42,909 nt of DNA from Helicobacteraceae bacterium (GCA_031286325.1 JAITUT010000087.1:1-42909); one strand, 5' to 3'. Counted from the stretch's first letter, positions 1 through 10,275 are shown. A program made the numbers and translations. Notes: a model not told the origin generated them from the letters alone.

Positions 1-521
1 CCATATAATAATCTATCTTTCCATTTTCCTTCATGATATTGATGTTTTCTTAATTCTCCTTCTTTTTTCATACCAAGCTTTATCATTACTTTTTCTGAAT
101 TATTATTTTCTTTCAAGCAGCTTGCCTCAATTTTAATGACATTATCTTCATAAAAAGCATAGTTAATTACTTTTTTTCCCGCTTCAACAACAAATCCATT
201 CCCCCAATATTCCTTTTTAATGAAGTATCCTAATTCCACAATCCGTTCATTATTTCGATTATCCAATACATCATATCCTATCGCTCCTATGTATTCATTT
301 GTTTTCTTGTTAATTATGGCGAAGTAATATTTCTTTCTATCAATCTTCTTTGATTCATCAATTGACGCTTTCAAATGCTCTATCGCCTCTTCATATGAAT
401 TAATCTTTGTACTTTTCATAAACCGCATATTCTCTTCATCAATAGTAAGTTCATACAAACCTTGCAGATCGTCTTCTCTATTGTCTCGAATAATTAGTCT
501 ATCGGTTTGCAAATAAATCAT
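1..521 (-). CDS. GNAT-family N-acetyltransferase (RimJ/RimL-like), 3' end cut by window edge
   Basis: Reverse-strand translation opens MIYLQTDRLIIRDN and reads without a stop to the window edge, giving about 173 residues. The order is typical of GNAT proteins of the RimJ/RimL type: an N-terminal TDRLIIRD strand, ELGYFIKKEYWGNGF matching the acetyl-CoA-binding region, and SEKVMIKLGMKKEGE near the end. Such enzymes move an acetyl group from acetyl-CoA to an amine; the substrate cannot be told. The ATG overlaps the TAA of the upstream lipoprotein gene (TAATG), so the two are probably translationally coupled. The gene is AT-rich and has no GCGATCGC, unlike the DNA from 1158 onward, which suggests acquired DNA. 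The missing C-terminal tail is only a few residues if the family length holds. Confidence 0.85.
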   Translation of the reverse strand, partial: MIYLQTDRLIIRDNREDDLQGLYELTIDEENMRFMKSTKINSYEEAIEHLKASIDESKKIDRKKYYFAIINKKTNEYIGAIGYDVLDNRNNERIVELGYFIKKEYWGNGFVVEAGKKVINYAFYEDNVIKIEASCLKENNNSEKVMIKLGMKKEGELRKHQYHEGKWKDRLLY

Positions 522-1039
522 TATGAAATCCAAATCATAATTGTTTCTATAAACTCCCAAGAATCATTTTTTAACCGCCATTTTGTTTCAAACCCGTTTG
601 CGCCTAATCCCCCGCGGTATTTCATACCTTCTATAATTATTTCTTTATTAGACGCGCTTACTTTGGTGATTGACAGCAAAACGCCGTTAGGGATAATCAT
701 TGCTTTTTCGTCAAACAAACCTTTCGCTTTGAGTCCGTCCATATTGGTATCTATAACAGGCGCGTATCGGCTTTCAAACCACATAAAAATCGCCTTTTTA
801 TCTTCATCGCTGATGTAGTCTAAAAAAGATAAATCTATGGCGATAAAATCTATATTTTCGTTTAACGCTGCGTCAAGTTCTAAGTAACTTTTTAGCGTAA
901 TTTTATAAATTTCAACCCACTTTGTTGATTCCGCGGCGCTTTGCAAATTGTCTTTGAAACTATTATTTTTAGGTTGCGAGCACCCAATAAAATTAATTGC
1001 CGAGATTAAACACAGAGCAAATATCAATAATTTACGCAT
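521..1039 (-). CDS. Hypothetical lipoprotein
   Basis: A 172-residue protein that I do not recognise. It starts with a clear lipoprotein signal: MRKLL, a hydrophobic stretch, and a lipobox ending FIGC, so the mature protein would start at Cys20 and be membrane-anchored. The rest has no repeats or known motif; it contains an acidic middle and a Gly-rich KYRGGLGANGF segment near residue 150. A good ribosome site (GGAGGAA) lies just upstream of the ATG. It is followed with one-base overlap by the acetyltransferase gene. AT-rich composition unlike the neighbouring rubrerythrin gene suggests acquired DNA. Confidence 0.7.
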   Translation of the reverse strand: MRKLLIFALCLISAINFIGCSQPKNNSFKDNLQSAAESTKWVEIYKITLKSYLELDAALNENIDFIAIDLSFLDYISDEDKKAIFMWFESRYAPVIDTNMDGLKAKGLFDEKAMIIPNGVLLSITKVSASNKEIIIEGMKYRGGLGANGFETKWRLKNDSWEFIETIMIWIS

Positions 1040-1157
1040 ATATATTCCTCCGTTTTATTTTGCCAAGGTGTTTTCTTGCCGCGCAAAAAAGGTGAGCTTT
1101 TACCCGCCAATTTTACGCCGCTTTCGCGCTTTCGCGATCGCCTGATTTGGAAGAAAT

Positions 1158-1700
1158 TTAATAGTTTTCCGCGCGAATCTGGAAATACGCTTTTGGGTGT
1201 TTGCAAGCTGGGCAGGATTCCGGCGCGTTCTTGCCGATCACAATATGCCCGCAGTTGCCGCATTGCCAAATTTGGTCGCCGTCTCGCGAGAAAACAACGG
1301 ACTTTTCAATATTGGAGAGGAGTTTGCGGTAACGTTCCTCGTGTTCTTTTTCGATTTTGCCCACCATTTCAAAGAGAGCGGCGATTTTGTTAAAGCCCTC
1401 TTCTTTCGCGGTTTTGGCAAATTCGGCGTACATATCCGTCCACTCATAATTTTCGCCGTCCGCGGCGTCTTTTAAGTTCGCGGTGGTGGCGGGTACTTCG
1501 TCGCCGTGCAACAGCTTAAACCAGATTTTCGCGTGTTCTTTCTCGTTAAGCGCGGTTTCCCTGAAAATCGCGCCGATCTGAACATAACCGTCTTTCTCCG
1601 CTTTTGAGGCGTAATACTGGTACTTGGTGTACGCTTGGGATTCGCCGGCAAAAGCCGCCTTTAAGTTCCGCTCTGTTTTTGAGCCTTTTAATTCAGCCAT
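1158..1700 (-). CDS. rbr: Rubrerythrin
   Basis: A 180-residue rubrerythrin, the non-haem di-iron peroxidase that reduces hydrogen peroxide to water in anaerobes and microaerophiles. The N-terminal ferritin-like domain (about 1-140) carries the iron ligands: GESQAY (Glu20), NEKEHAK (Glu53, His56) and [10 protein letters not shown] near residue 118. The C-terminal rubredoxin domain has two Cys pairs, CGNC (147, 150) and CPAC (163, 166). I chose the ATG at 1700 because GGAGGAGACA precedes it and family members start with MAELKGS-like sequence; the open frame extends 57 codons further upstream but that part overlaps guaB and looks non-coding. It lies 85 bases downstream of guaB on the same strand. 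Confidence 0.95.
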   Translation of the reverse strand: MAELKGSKTERNLKAAFAGESQAYTKYQYYASKAEKDGYVQIGAIFRETALNEKEHAKIWFKLLHGDEVPATTANLKDAADGENYEWTDMYAEFAKTAKEEGFNKIAALFEMVGKIEKEHEERYRKLLSNIEKSVVFSRDGDQIWQCGNCGHIVIGKNAPESCPACKHPKAYFQIRAENY

Positions 1701-1785
1701 TGTCTCCTCCTTAACTGTTTTGTCTGTAGCGTATCGTACCGAAATCTTGCGCATTGAACCCATACCTAAGAAATACCGCGAGAAA

Positions 1786-3840
<2,055 letters not shown>

Positions 3841-5340
3841 CTATTGCAACAGTCTCAAAACGTGTTGCTGAATTTGGTTCGCTTGGCTCAACGCGAACGA
3901 TCCGCTCTGCGCTAAAATTGATTCCTTGCTGAATGTCGCGCTCTCTTCGCCGAAATCCAGATCGCGGATCGTGCTCTCGGCGGATTGCACATTCACCTGC
4001 GCGTTGGCGACATTGGTCATCGTTACTGAAATTTGGTTCTGCACCGCGCCCAAATCCGCGCGGATTTCATCAAGAAGCCGCAACGCGGAGTCGGCGATAT
4101 CCATCACCATCATCGCGCCTTGTCTCGTCGTAACGCCTACGCCTAAATACTTGCCCGCCATACCAGATTGCACGGCGTTCGCGTACGCGCCGCCCGCCAA
4201 ACCTTGCTCCGCTGTGAAGTTGCCGATCACATCTTGCATATTTGTAAATGATTGATAGCCGTATGAGTTGATCGCGTATTCCATAGGTCCGGTCGCGGTG
4301 TAGTTAATATCTTGCGCGTTTGCGTGGACTAGCGTCAAACGTCCGTAGTTTTCGTGCGCCGAAGCGCTGATCGCGCCGAGTCCCAACAACTCTCCGCCCG
4401 CTTCCGCCGTTACATAGATTCCGCGCCCGTCTCTAGCCGTTAAAGTCAGCCGCCCTTGCACATCTATGCTCGCGTATACGCCGTGAAGCATCGTAAGAGT
4501 GTTGATCGCGTTCACAAGATTGCCGTTGCGATCGTTGTCGTCCATACCGTGAATGTCGCCGACCATTACGCCGTTAATATAGAGCTCTTTTACCGTGCCT
4601 TTCGCGATCGTGTGTTCGCCTGTGGAAACAACTTGATATGTCGCGCGCGCGCCGATAATATCGCTGTATTTGTTAATTGATTCCGCCAGCGCGCCCAGCC
4701 CCGTTCCCGCGCTGTAACTGATTTTGACGCTTTCAAGCTGCGTAGGCGCGGCGCCGACATTGCTCTTAAATGTCAGTATTGTTTCTCCAGCCGCCGTGAT
4801 CGTAGCGGTAGTTTCGAGGCGCACGCCACCGATCTTGCTCGCTAAAGTCGATCCGATCGAGGCTTTAACGGTTTCGTTGGAATACGCGCCGATCTGAAAC
4901 TCTTTATTCACAAAATTTCCCGCCAAAAGCTTCATTCCGTTAAAACTCGTCTGCACCGCGATATTATTTAATTGTTCCACGAGGCGGTTAATGTCGCGCT
5001 GGATCGCCGTGCGCGATTCGGTGTTTTGTCCGTCTTGCGCGGCTTGGATCGCTTTGGTTTTAATAATATCGCAAATTTTAATTTGTTCGTCCATAGCTTT
5101 ATCCGCGATCTGAATAATGCCGATCGCGTCATTCGCGTTGCGATACGCCTGCCCTAACGAACCCGCTTGACTGCGCAAACTATCGGCGATCGCCATACCC
5201 GACGAGTCGTCTGCGGCTTTGTTGATACGAAGACCTGAAGAAAGCCGACCGACCGATTTGTCTAGCTCGCGATCGGTAATGTGCGAATTTGTCAGCGCGT
5301 TCATCGCCGCTATGCTGGTATTTATTTTAAGAAAGCCCAT
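3841..5340 (-). CDS. Flagellin
   Basis: A 499-residue flagellin, the filament subunit exported through the flagellar type III apparatus. The conserved N-terminal D0/D1 region (about 1-170) reads MGFLKINTSIAAMNA, RLSSGLRINKAADD and NRLVEQLNNIAVQTSFNG; the C-terminal D1/D0 region (about 410-499) reads NVQSAESTIRDLDF and ends QANQIQQHVLRLLQ. The middle is a variable surface domain. The D1 segment IKTKAIQAAQDGQ matches the epsilon-type flagellins known to escape TLR5, rather than the Salmonella-type LQRVRELAVQ. Upstream lie GGAAGGAGCC as ribosome site and a sigma-54-like promoter, which in Campylobacter and Helicobacter is typical of flaB; I leave the flaA/flaB symbol open. Confidence 0.97.
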   Translation of the reverse strand: MGFLKINTSIAAMNALTNSHITDRELDKSVGRLSSGLRINKAADDSSGMAIADSLRSQAGSLGQAYRNANDAIGIIQIADKAMDEQIKICDIIKTKAIQAAQDGQNTESRTAIQRDINRLVEQLNNIAVQTSFNGMKLLAGNFVNKEFQIGAYSNETVKASIGSTLASKIGGVRLETTATITAAGETILTFKSNVGAAPTQLESVKISYSAGTGLGALAESINKYSDIIGARATYQVVSTGEHTIAKGTVKELYINGVMVGDIHGMDDNDRNGNLVNAINTLTMLHGVYASIDVQGRLTLTARDGRGIYVTAEAGGELLGLGAISASAHENYGRLTLVHANAQDINYTATGPMEYAINSYGYQSFTNMQDVIGNFTAEQGLAGGAYANAVQSGMAGKYLGVGVTTRQGAMMVMDIADSALRLLDEIRADLGAVQNQISVTMTNVANAQVNVQSAESTIRDLDFGEESATFSKESILAQSGSFALSQANQIQQHVLRLLQ

Positions 5341-5375
5341 AGTGTCGCGGCTCCTTCCGCAAAATTTTAGATTTC

Positions 5376-5393
5376 AAGCAATTTGTATTCCGA
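5376..5393 (-). promoter_or_regulatory. Sigma-54 (RpoN) type -24/-12 promoter for flagellin
   Basis: On the minus strand the sequence reads CGGAATACAAATTGCTT, with GG and GC separated by exactly ten bases (GG-N10-GC). This matches the RpoN promoter pattern of middle/late flagellar genes in Campylobacter and Helicobacter (GGAA-N-TTGCTT). It lies about 38-51 bases before the flagellin ATG at 5340, leaving room for a short leader that contains GGAAGGAGCC. By family knowledge, FlgR/FlgS would activate it; neither gene is in this window. Confidence 0.75.
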
Positions 5394-5421
5394 AAAATGT
5401 GCGTTGCGTCAAATTAGGTTC

Positions 5422-5431
5422 TTGATATAAT
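5422..5431 (+). promoter_or_regulatory. Probable sigma-70 -10 box for pgsA (TTGATATAAT)
   Basis: TATAAT preceded by TTGA lies about 33 bases upstream of the proposed TTG start of pgsA. Campylobacterota vegetative promoters rely mainly on the -10 element, so no clear -35 is expected. It is divergent from the flagellin promoter about 30 bases away. Confidence 0.5.
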
Positions 5432-5463
5432 CCGCGAATATCAACTGTATTTTGAGGCTTGAT

Positions 5464-6006
5464 TTGAATAGCTTAAATTTGCCAAATATTTTGGCGTGGG
5501 CGCGCATTGCCGCCGCGCCGATAATTTTTTTCTTGCTTGTTTCACGCCCGATCGCTGGGATTCACGAAACTTGGCTTGATTATTTCGCGGGGCTTTTGTT
5601 TGTCTTTGCGGCGATTACCGACTTTTTTGACGGCGCGATCGCTAGGCAATTTAACCAATCCACGAAACTCGGCGCGATTTTAGACCCGCTCGCCGACAAA
5701 CTTTTAATGCTCGCCGCGTTTTTGGGGCTTTTGGCGATAGATCGCGCGAACGCGTGGGCGATTTTTATAATTTTAGGGCGCGAATTTTTCATTACTGGGC
5801 TGCGCGTGGTCGTAGCGGGCGAGGGGCGCGATGTCGCCGCTACGCAACTTGCCAAATGGAAAACGGGGGCGCAGATCGCAGCTTGCATAGCGTTGATAGT
5901 TGATTGGTTGCCGTATGTAGGCTCAATTTTGCTTTGGCTCGCGGTATTTTTGACGCTGATTACTGGCGCCCAATACGCCCGCGAATACGCTCGTAATTTA
6001 ACTTAA
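5464..6006 (+). CDS. pgsA: CDP-diacylglycerol--glycerol-3-phosphate 3-phosphatidyltransferase
   Basis: PgsA makes phosphatidylglycerol phosphate from CDP-diacylglycerol and glycerol 3-phosphate in the inner membrane. The full CDP-alcohol phosphotransferase motif is present: D53-F-F-D56-G57-x2-A60-R61, then G70, D74 and D78. Hydrophobic segments surround it, giving about five membrane spans, with length 180 residues as usual. I chose TTG at 5464 because GAGG sits six bases ahead and the product then begins MNSLNLPNILAWARI like other family members; an in-frame TTG at 5452 lacks a ribosome site. It is divergent from flagellin and precedes rplM. Confidence 0.93.
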   Translation: MNSLNLPNILAWARIAAAPIIFFLLVSRPIAGIHETWLDYFAGLLFVFAAITDFFDGAIARQFNQSTKLGAILDPLADKLLMLAAFLGLLAIDRANAWAIFIILGREFFITGLRVVVAGEGRDVAATQLAKWKTGAQIAACIALIVDWLPYVGSILLWLAVFLTLITGAQYAREYARNLT

Positions 6007-6040
6007 CCTTAAATCAAGTTTTGTTTAAGCTCTCTTCCGC

Positions 6041-6046
6041 TACAAT
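6041..6046 (+). promoter_or_regulatory. Possible -10 box (TACAAT) for the rplM-rpsI operon
   Basis: TACAAT lies in the 147-base gap between pgsA and rplM, about 108 bases before the rplM start. A 16-base GC-rich segment and a GCGATCGC octamer (6104) lie between. Supported only by match to the -10 pattern and by position. Confidence 0.35.
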
Positions 6047-6153
6047 CCGCGCTTAATTTTTGCCTACGGCAAAAAGCGGCGGCAAAACCGCTCGCGATAA
6101 TGCGCGATCGCGCCGAAGCGTTTATGAAATAAACGCGATAAAAAGGAGAAATA

Positions 6154-6576
6154 GTGAAGATTACAAAGAGCCTAAACGCCGCTACCGCCGAGCGCGAGTG
6201 GTTGCTTATAGACGCCAAGGACCAGCCTTTTGGGCGGCTTATCGGCGAGATCGCGGTGAAACTTCGCGGCAAACACAAGCCCTCTTTCACGCCGCACATT
6301 GATTGCGGCGACTTCGTGGTGGTTATTAACGCCTCGCAAGTGAGCCTCTCGAAAGAGCACAAGCTTGACAAAGAATATCACCGCCACACGGGTTGGACGG
6401 GTCATGTCAAAAGCGAGCGCACGGGCGACTTGCTGGCGAAAAACCCCGAAAAACTATTCAAGCTCGCCGCGCGCGGAATGTTGCCCAAAACGCATTTGGG
6501 GCGCGAGCAACTCAAAAAATTGCGCGTCTATGTGGGCGCAGAGCACCCGCACACCGCGCAGATAAAGGTTAAATAA
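6154..6576 (+). CDS. rplM: 50S ribosomal protein L13
   Basis: L13, 140 residues, binds 23S rRNA early in 50S assembly. Family features are [22 protein letters not shown] at the N-terminus, YRHHTGW-like [12 protein letters not shown] near residue 80, and [18 protein letters not shown] near 115. It starts at GTG with AAGGAG six bases ahead. Its stop overlaps the rpsI start (TAATG), the usual rplM-rpsI pairing in bacteria. Confidence 0.98.
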   Translation: MKITKSLNAATAEREWLLIDAKDQPFGRLIGEIAVKLRGKHKPSFTPHIDCGDFVVVINASQVSLSKEHKLDKEYHRHTGWTGHVKSERTGDLLAKNPEKLFKLAARGMLPKTHLGREQLKKLRVYVGAEHPHTAQIKVK

Positions 6577-6986
6577 TGGCAAAGAAACAAGCGTTAAAAT
6601 CCAAAATTTACGCCACAGGCAAGCGCAAAACCGCGATCGCGAAAGTCTATCTAGCGCCCGGCAACGGCAAAATGCTCATTAACGGGCTGAGCCTAGATAG
6701 CTGGCTCGGCGGGCACGAGGCGATCAAAATGCGCGTTTTGCAGCCTTTGCGCCTCACGAAACAAGAGCAAACCGTAGATATTATGGCGTCTACGATCGGC
6801 GGCGGCTACTCCGCGCAGGCGGACGCTTTGAGACACGGCATCAGCAAGGCGCTCTCGCTTTTTGAGGGCAACTTCCGCGCGATCTTAAAGCCGCACGGCT
6901 TGCTCACCCGCGATTCGCGCGTGGTTGAGCGCAAAAAATACGGCAAACACAAAGCGCGCCGCAGTCCGCAATTCAGCAAGAGATAA
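6576..6986 (+). CDS. rpsI: 30S ribosomal protein S9
   Basis: S9, 136 residues, sits in the 30S head with its basic C-terminal tail reaching the P-site tRNA. Seen are [15 protein letters not shown] at the N-terminus, [23 protein letters not shown] in the middle, and the invariant tail ending RRSPQFSKR. It is translationally coupled to rplM. The native GC-rich composition ends about 50 bases after this gene, where island 1 begins. Confidence 0.98.
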   Translation: MAKKQALKSKIYATGKRKTAIAKVYLAPGNGKMLINGLSLDSWLGGHEAIKMRVLQPLRLTKQEQTVDIMASTIGGGYSAQADALRHGISKALSLFEGNFRAILKPHGLLTRDSRVVERKKYGKHKARRSPQFSKR

Positions 6987-7041
6987 TCCGCGTTTTACTT
7001 CTCGCGGGGCGAAATCCTCGCGAGGACGGAAAGGAGACAAA

Positions 7042-7122
7042 ATGAAAAATTCAGAAAAAGAAAGATTGAAAATACAATTCGGAAAAATTTTTGCATCTTT
7101 GCGTTTTGGAATCGCAAAATGA
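7042..7122 (+). CDS. Short leader ORF (26 codons) coupled to the methyltransferase; leader-repeat copy A
   Basis: ATG at 7042 follows a strong AAAGGAG site and encodes MKNSEKERLK plus 16 more residues, then stops with an ATGA overlap with the methyltransferase start at 7119. The first ten residues match the leaders at 10225 (MKNEEKESLK), 28638 (MKTEEKERIL) and 29245 (MKNEKKERLK). I see no known domain. It could serve to load ribosomes for the next gene, or be the remnant of a gene start into which other genes were recombined. It is the first AT-rich DNA after rpsI and so marks the left edge of island 1. Confidence 0.55.
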   Translation: MKNSEKERLKIQFGKIFASLRFGIAK

Positions 7123-7892
7123 CGAATGAAAGAGAAAATATAAATGTAGATAGTCTTTGGTTGATTGACGAGCGAGACAAGAGCGGTAAACACGCGAATG
7201 TTTATCATGGCAATTTTATTCCGCAAATTCCCAATCAACTAATTCGCAGATACACAAAGGAAAATGATACGATTTTGGATTTGTTTATGGGTAGCGGCAC
7301 GACACTTTACGAATGCGAAAATTTGAACAGAAATTTCATAGGTTTTGACATAAATACCGAAATCATCGATTATGTGAAGTCAAAAATGACCGATACGCAA
7401 AATATCAAATTCAAAATAAACGAGTGCGATGTTGCAAACGAAACGCTTTTCAAAGAAAAAATCGAAAACTCTTTATCCGAATTAGACGTGGAAAAAGCGC
7501 AGTTAATTTTAGCGCACCCGCCCTATATGGACATTGTAAAGTTTACCGAAAAAGCGGAAGATTTGTCGCAAATTGCCGATTTGACGACCTTTGTAAAACA
7601 ATTTGCGCAAGTTGTTAAAAATGCGTTTCCGTATTTGGAAAATAAAAAATATTTGGGCGTTGTAATTGCTGATGTTTATAAAAAAAGCGAGGTTGTGCCG
7701 TTGGCTTTTTATGTGTTGGATGCGGTCAAACGCAATTTTAATGTAAAATTAAAAGGCATTATCATTAAAAATATAGAGGGAAACAGAGGTAAGTTGCGAC
7801 AAAAAAACATTTGGCAATATCGGGCGTTGAAAAGTGATTATTTTATCTTCAAACACGAATATATTTTGGTTTTTAAGAAAGAAGAAAGATGA
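7119..7892 (+). CDS. DNA methyltransferase of the N6/N4 (beta-type) family, R-M system
   Basis: A 257-residue amino-methyltransferase. The SAM-binding motif LDLFMGSGTTLYE lies at about residues 53-65 with GFDIN at 75-79. The catalytic motif IV is HPPY (133-136) in LILAHPPYMDIV, where most enzymes have DPPY or SPPY. HPPY variants occur in some type II N4-cytosine or N6-adenine enzymes, so the base methylated cannot be settled. It overlaps by four bases (ATGA) with the HNH nuclease gene, which overlaps in the same way with a second methyltransferase, so the three form one operon. AT-rich, no GCGATCGC: acquired DNA. Confidence 0.88.
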   Translation: MTNERENINVDSLWLIDERDKSGKHANVYHGNFIPQIPNQLIRRYTKENDTILDLFMGSGTTLYECENLNRNFIGFDINTEIIDYVKSKMTDTQNIKFKINECDVANETLFKEKIENSLSELDVEKAQLILAHPPYMDIVKFTEKAEDLSQIADLTTFVKQFAQVVKNAFPYLENKKYLGVVIADVYKKSEVVPLAFYVLDAVKRNFNVKLKGIIIKNIEGNRGKLRQKNIWQYRALKSDYFIFKHEYILVFKKEER

Positions 7893-8563
7893 CAAAAAAT
7901 CAATTATTTATAGAATTAGCAAAACCAGACGAAAATGGCGTAAGCCGTTGGGTTAATGTATCTGAATTTACAGGTAAATACGCCTCGCTTGTGTTTGGAA
8001 ACGGCGCGGATTGGGCAAGGCGAGACGGACAACTTGCAAAAAAGTACAACATAGAATTTGACAAAAGCATTTCCAAAGGCAATCGCAACGATAGAGTGAG
8101 ATTGAATGGCTTCAATACGAAAATTTCTTTTAATCAGAATATTAGAAAAGATATTAAAGACGCATTAAAAAGCCAAAATTGTGTGATGCTTGGCGTTAAT
8201 GGCAATTCCGCAAATGTAAAAATAGAAATAGACCATAAAGACGGAAGAAAAACCGATTTGAGCGTGTCAAAGAAAAGCACTCAAAAGATTGAAAACTTTC
8301 AGCCGCTTTGCAAAGCCGCAAATGATGTAAAACGACAAATTTGCAAGCATTGTAAGGAAACCGGCAAACGTTGGAATGCGAAAAATATCAAAGGAAATCC
8401 GTATGATTTTTATGACGGAAATGAAAATTACACACAAGAACTAGGTTGTGTGGGTTGCTATCAATACGATCCCGTCGAATATAGAAAATCAAGCGCGCGA
8501 AAAATTAGCAAAGAAATTTGCGACAATATTCTTAAAAAATTATATCCGGAAGATAATTTATGA
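7889..8563 (+). CDS. Predicted type II restriction endonuclease, HNH family
   Basis: A 224-residue protein between two DNA methyltransferases. It has an HNH/beta-beta-alpha-metal core: IEIDHKDGRK (Asp115-His116, Asp118) followed by NFQPLCKAANDVKRQ (Asn145 region) and paired cysteines CKHC (152-155) and GCVGC (about 192-195), which probably bind a structural zinc. The N-terminal part (ADWARRDGQLAKKY) may take part in DNA recognition. By position this is the cleaving partner of a restriction-modification system. The recognition site is not predictable from what I see. Four-base ATGA overlaps on both sides make the stoichiometry of nuclease and methylases tightly linked. Confidence 0.8.
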   Translation: MTKNQLFIELAKPDENGVSRWVNVSEFTGKYASLVFGNGADWARRDGQLAKKYNIEFDKSISKGNRNDRVRLNGFNTKISFNQNIRKDIKDALKSQNCVMLGVNGNSANVKIEIDHKDGRKTDLSVSKKSTQKIENFQPLCKAANDVKRQICKHCKETGKRWNAKNIKGNPYDFYDGNENYTQELGCVGCYQYDPVEYRKSSARKISKEICDNILKKLYPEDNL

Positions 8564-9567
8564 ATTACATCGGCTCAAAACACAAATTGTCAAACTTCAT
8601 AAAATCGACCGTTTATGCAGTGGTTGGCGAGGATTTATCGGACAAAATTTTCTGCGATATTTTTGCGGGAACAGGTATTGTAGGGCGAAATTTTAAGACT
8701 GAGGCAAAAAAGATAATCGCCAATGATTGTGAATATTATAGTTATGTTTTGAACAAAAACTACATTGAAAATCATACGGAAATTCCAAACAAACAAGATT
8801 TTATTGATGAATTAAACAATCTTCCGCTGGCTGAAAACGGATTTATTTACAAAAATTATTGCGTTGGCGGGAATGGCAAAAGACAATATTTCTCCGACTA
8901 CAATGGTAAGAAAATTGATACGATAAGACAAAAGATTGAAGAATGGAAAAACGAAAATAAAATTTCGTCAAACCTTTATTTTTTTCTTCTCGCAAGCCTT
9001 TTGGAGTGCGCGGACAAAGTCGCGAATACGGCTTCGGTTTATGGCGCATACCTCAAACATTTGAAAAAATCCGCTGAAAAAGAATTGATTTTGCAATCCG
9101 CAATTTATGATCTTAATGACCGTAACCATGAAGTTTTTAACGCCGATAGTAATATTTTGATTTCACAAATTGTGGGCGATATTCTTTATTTAGACCCGCC
9201 TTATAATGCTCGTCAGTATGGCGCAAACTATCACTTACTCAATACAATAGCAAAATACGACAATTTCGTCCCAAAAGGAAAAACAGGAATGCGAGAATAC
9301 GCAAAGTCAAATTATTGCAGTTCTACGAAAGTTCTCATAGAGTTTGATAACCTGATAAAAAACGCGCATTTTCAATATATTTTTCTTTCGTATAATAACG
9401 AAGGTTTGATGTCGGTTGAAAATCTGAAAAAAATAATGCAAAAGTATGGTAAATATGATTTAGCGGAAATTGATTATCAGCGTTTCAAAGCCGATAAAAC
9501 GGAAAATAGAAACCATAAAGCCGACAAAACAAAAGAGTCTTTGCATATTTTAGAAAAGAGATTGTGA
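8560..9567 (+). CDS. D12-class N6-adenine DNA methyltransferase
   Basis: A 335-residue methyltransferase of the Dam/M.FokI (D12) class. It opens MNYIGSKHKL, has motif I DIFAGTGIVGRNF (33-45) and catalytic motif IV LDPPYNARQYGANYH (DPPY at 212-215). N6-adenine is the expected product. Together with the HPPY methyltransferase and the HNH nuclease upstream it forms a three-gene system. Two methyltransferases for one nuclease is the pattern seen where the recognition site is asymmetric and each strand needs its own enzyme. The KADKTENRNHKADKT stretch near the C-terminus contains a short internal repeat. Confidence 0.9.
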   Translation: MNYIGSKHKLSNFIKSTVYAVVGEDLSDKIFCDIFAGTGIVGRNFKTEAKKIIANDCEYYSYVLNKNYIENHTEIPNKQDFIDELNNLPLAENGFIYKNYCVGGNGKRQYFSDYNGKKIDTIRQKIEEWKNENKISSNLYFFLLASLLECADKVANTASVYGAYLKHLKKSAEKELILQSAIYDLNDRNHEVFNADSNILISQIVGDILYLDPPYNARQYGANYHLLNTIAKYDNFVPKGKTGMREYAKSNYCSSTKVLIEFDNLIKNAHFQYIFLSYNNEGLMSVENLKKIMQKYGKYDLAEIDYQRFKADKTENRNHKADKTKESLHILEKRL

Positions 9568-9647
9568 AATTGAAAAGCTGTCGCCTATTTTGAGGTTTTA
9601 TTTTCAGAGACAAGTTAATAGAAATTTGAAAAGAAAAAAGAGTAAAA

Positions 9648-9709
9648 TAAAACCGCAATGAAAAACGAAAAATAAAGAAAGTTTGAAAATGAACGCGGAG
9701 GCGACGAAA
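9648..9709 (+). repeat. Leader repeat copy B (62 bases)
   Basis: This segment begins TAAAACCGCAATG and ends GCGGAGGCGACGAAA. It matches copy C at 10215-10275 nearly base for base; a one-base insertion and one or two substitutions in the A-rich part are the only differences. The insertion puts a stop into the leader (MKNEK then TAA). A second mini-frame (MNAEATKNDKY) then runs past the start of the next gene. GGAGG in the repeat serves as ribosome site for the ATG at 9711. Preceding bases GTAAAATAAA also match copy D at 29229. Confidence 0.85.
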
Positions 9710-9710
9710 A

Positions 9711-10217
9711 ATGATAAATATTGAAAGTTACATAATAAAAGACAAAAAAATAAAGATTGCCGATATTGATAATATAGATAAAGATTTATTTGTCAATGTT
9801 AAAGACTATAAACTGCTTAACGCAAAGAATTTAGATTATGATTATTTAGAAGGCTCAATTGTAGTAAACTATAATGGGCAAGAATATCTTGAATTAAAAG
9901 ATTGGGATTTGATAGAACAACTTTGGGGTTATTTTGTCATTGCTATTAAAGACTTGAAACAAAAAGATACGGTTGCATTCCAATTTCCGGACTGTCCGTT
10001 TGCGATTAGCATTGAAAAAAAGCGTCATAACCGTTTGATAGTTCTATTTCACGACAAAAGAATGAATATAGATTTAGCCGAATTTGTTTTTGGTATCCTT
10101 AACGCGGCAGAGTCATTTTATGAAAATCTCAAACAATTATTCGTCGCTCGCGAATGGGAAATTAATGAAGAAATAGAAAATATACAAAATATAAAAAATC
10201 TATGGTCTGTGAAGTAA
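9711..10217 (+). CDS. Hypothetical protein, immunity-like cassette gene
   Basis: A 168-residue soluble acidic protein I do not recognise. It is preceded by GGAGG from leader repeat B. Its stop TAA (10215-10217) forms the first bases of leader repeat C, so the gene is bracketed by two near-identical 61-62 base direct repeats. No signal peptide, membrane span or catalytic motif is visible. Small, acidic, single-domain proteins in such tandem settings are often immunity proteins for polymorphic toxins, but no toxin gene is seen here and the role is an inference. AT-rich and free of GCGATCGC. Confidence 0.65.
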   Translation: MINIESYIIKDKKIKIADIDNIDKDLFVNVKDYKLLNAKNLDYDYLEGSIVVNYNGQEYLELKDWDLIEQLWGYFVIAIKDLKQKDTVAFQFPDCPFAISIEKKRHNRLIVLFHDKRMNIDLAEFVFGILNAAESFYENLKQLFVAREWEINEEIENIQNIKNLWSVK

Positions 10218-10275
10218 AACCGCAATGAAAAACGAAGAAAAAGAAAGTTTGAAAATGAACGCGGAGGCGACGAAA
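10215..10275 (+). repeat. Leader repeat copy C (61 bases)
   Basis: Direct repeat of 9648-9709, beginning TAAAACCGCAATG and ending GCGGAGGCGACGAAA. Here the leader frame is intact and reads MKNEEKESLKMNAEATK straight into the following gene. Recombination between copies B and C would remove the gene at 9711 exactly and leave one leader. Confidence 0.85.

Noticed and set aside
7001-7025. Hairpin CTCGCG...CGCGAG and palindrome CCTCGCGAGG after rpsI as terminator
   Set aside because: No T-run follows on the plus strand; the following bases are a ribosome site for the leader frame.
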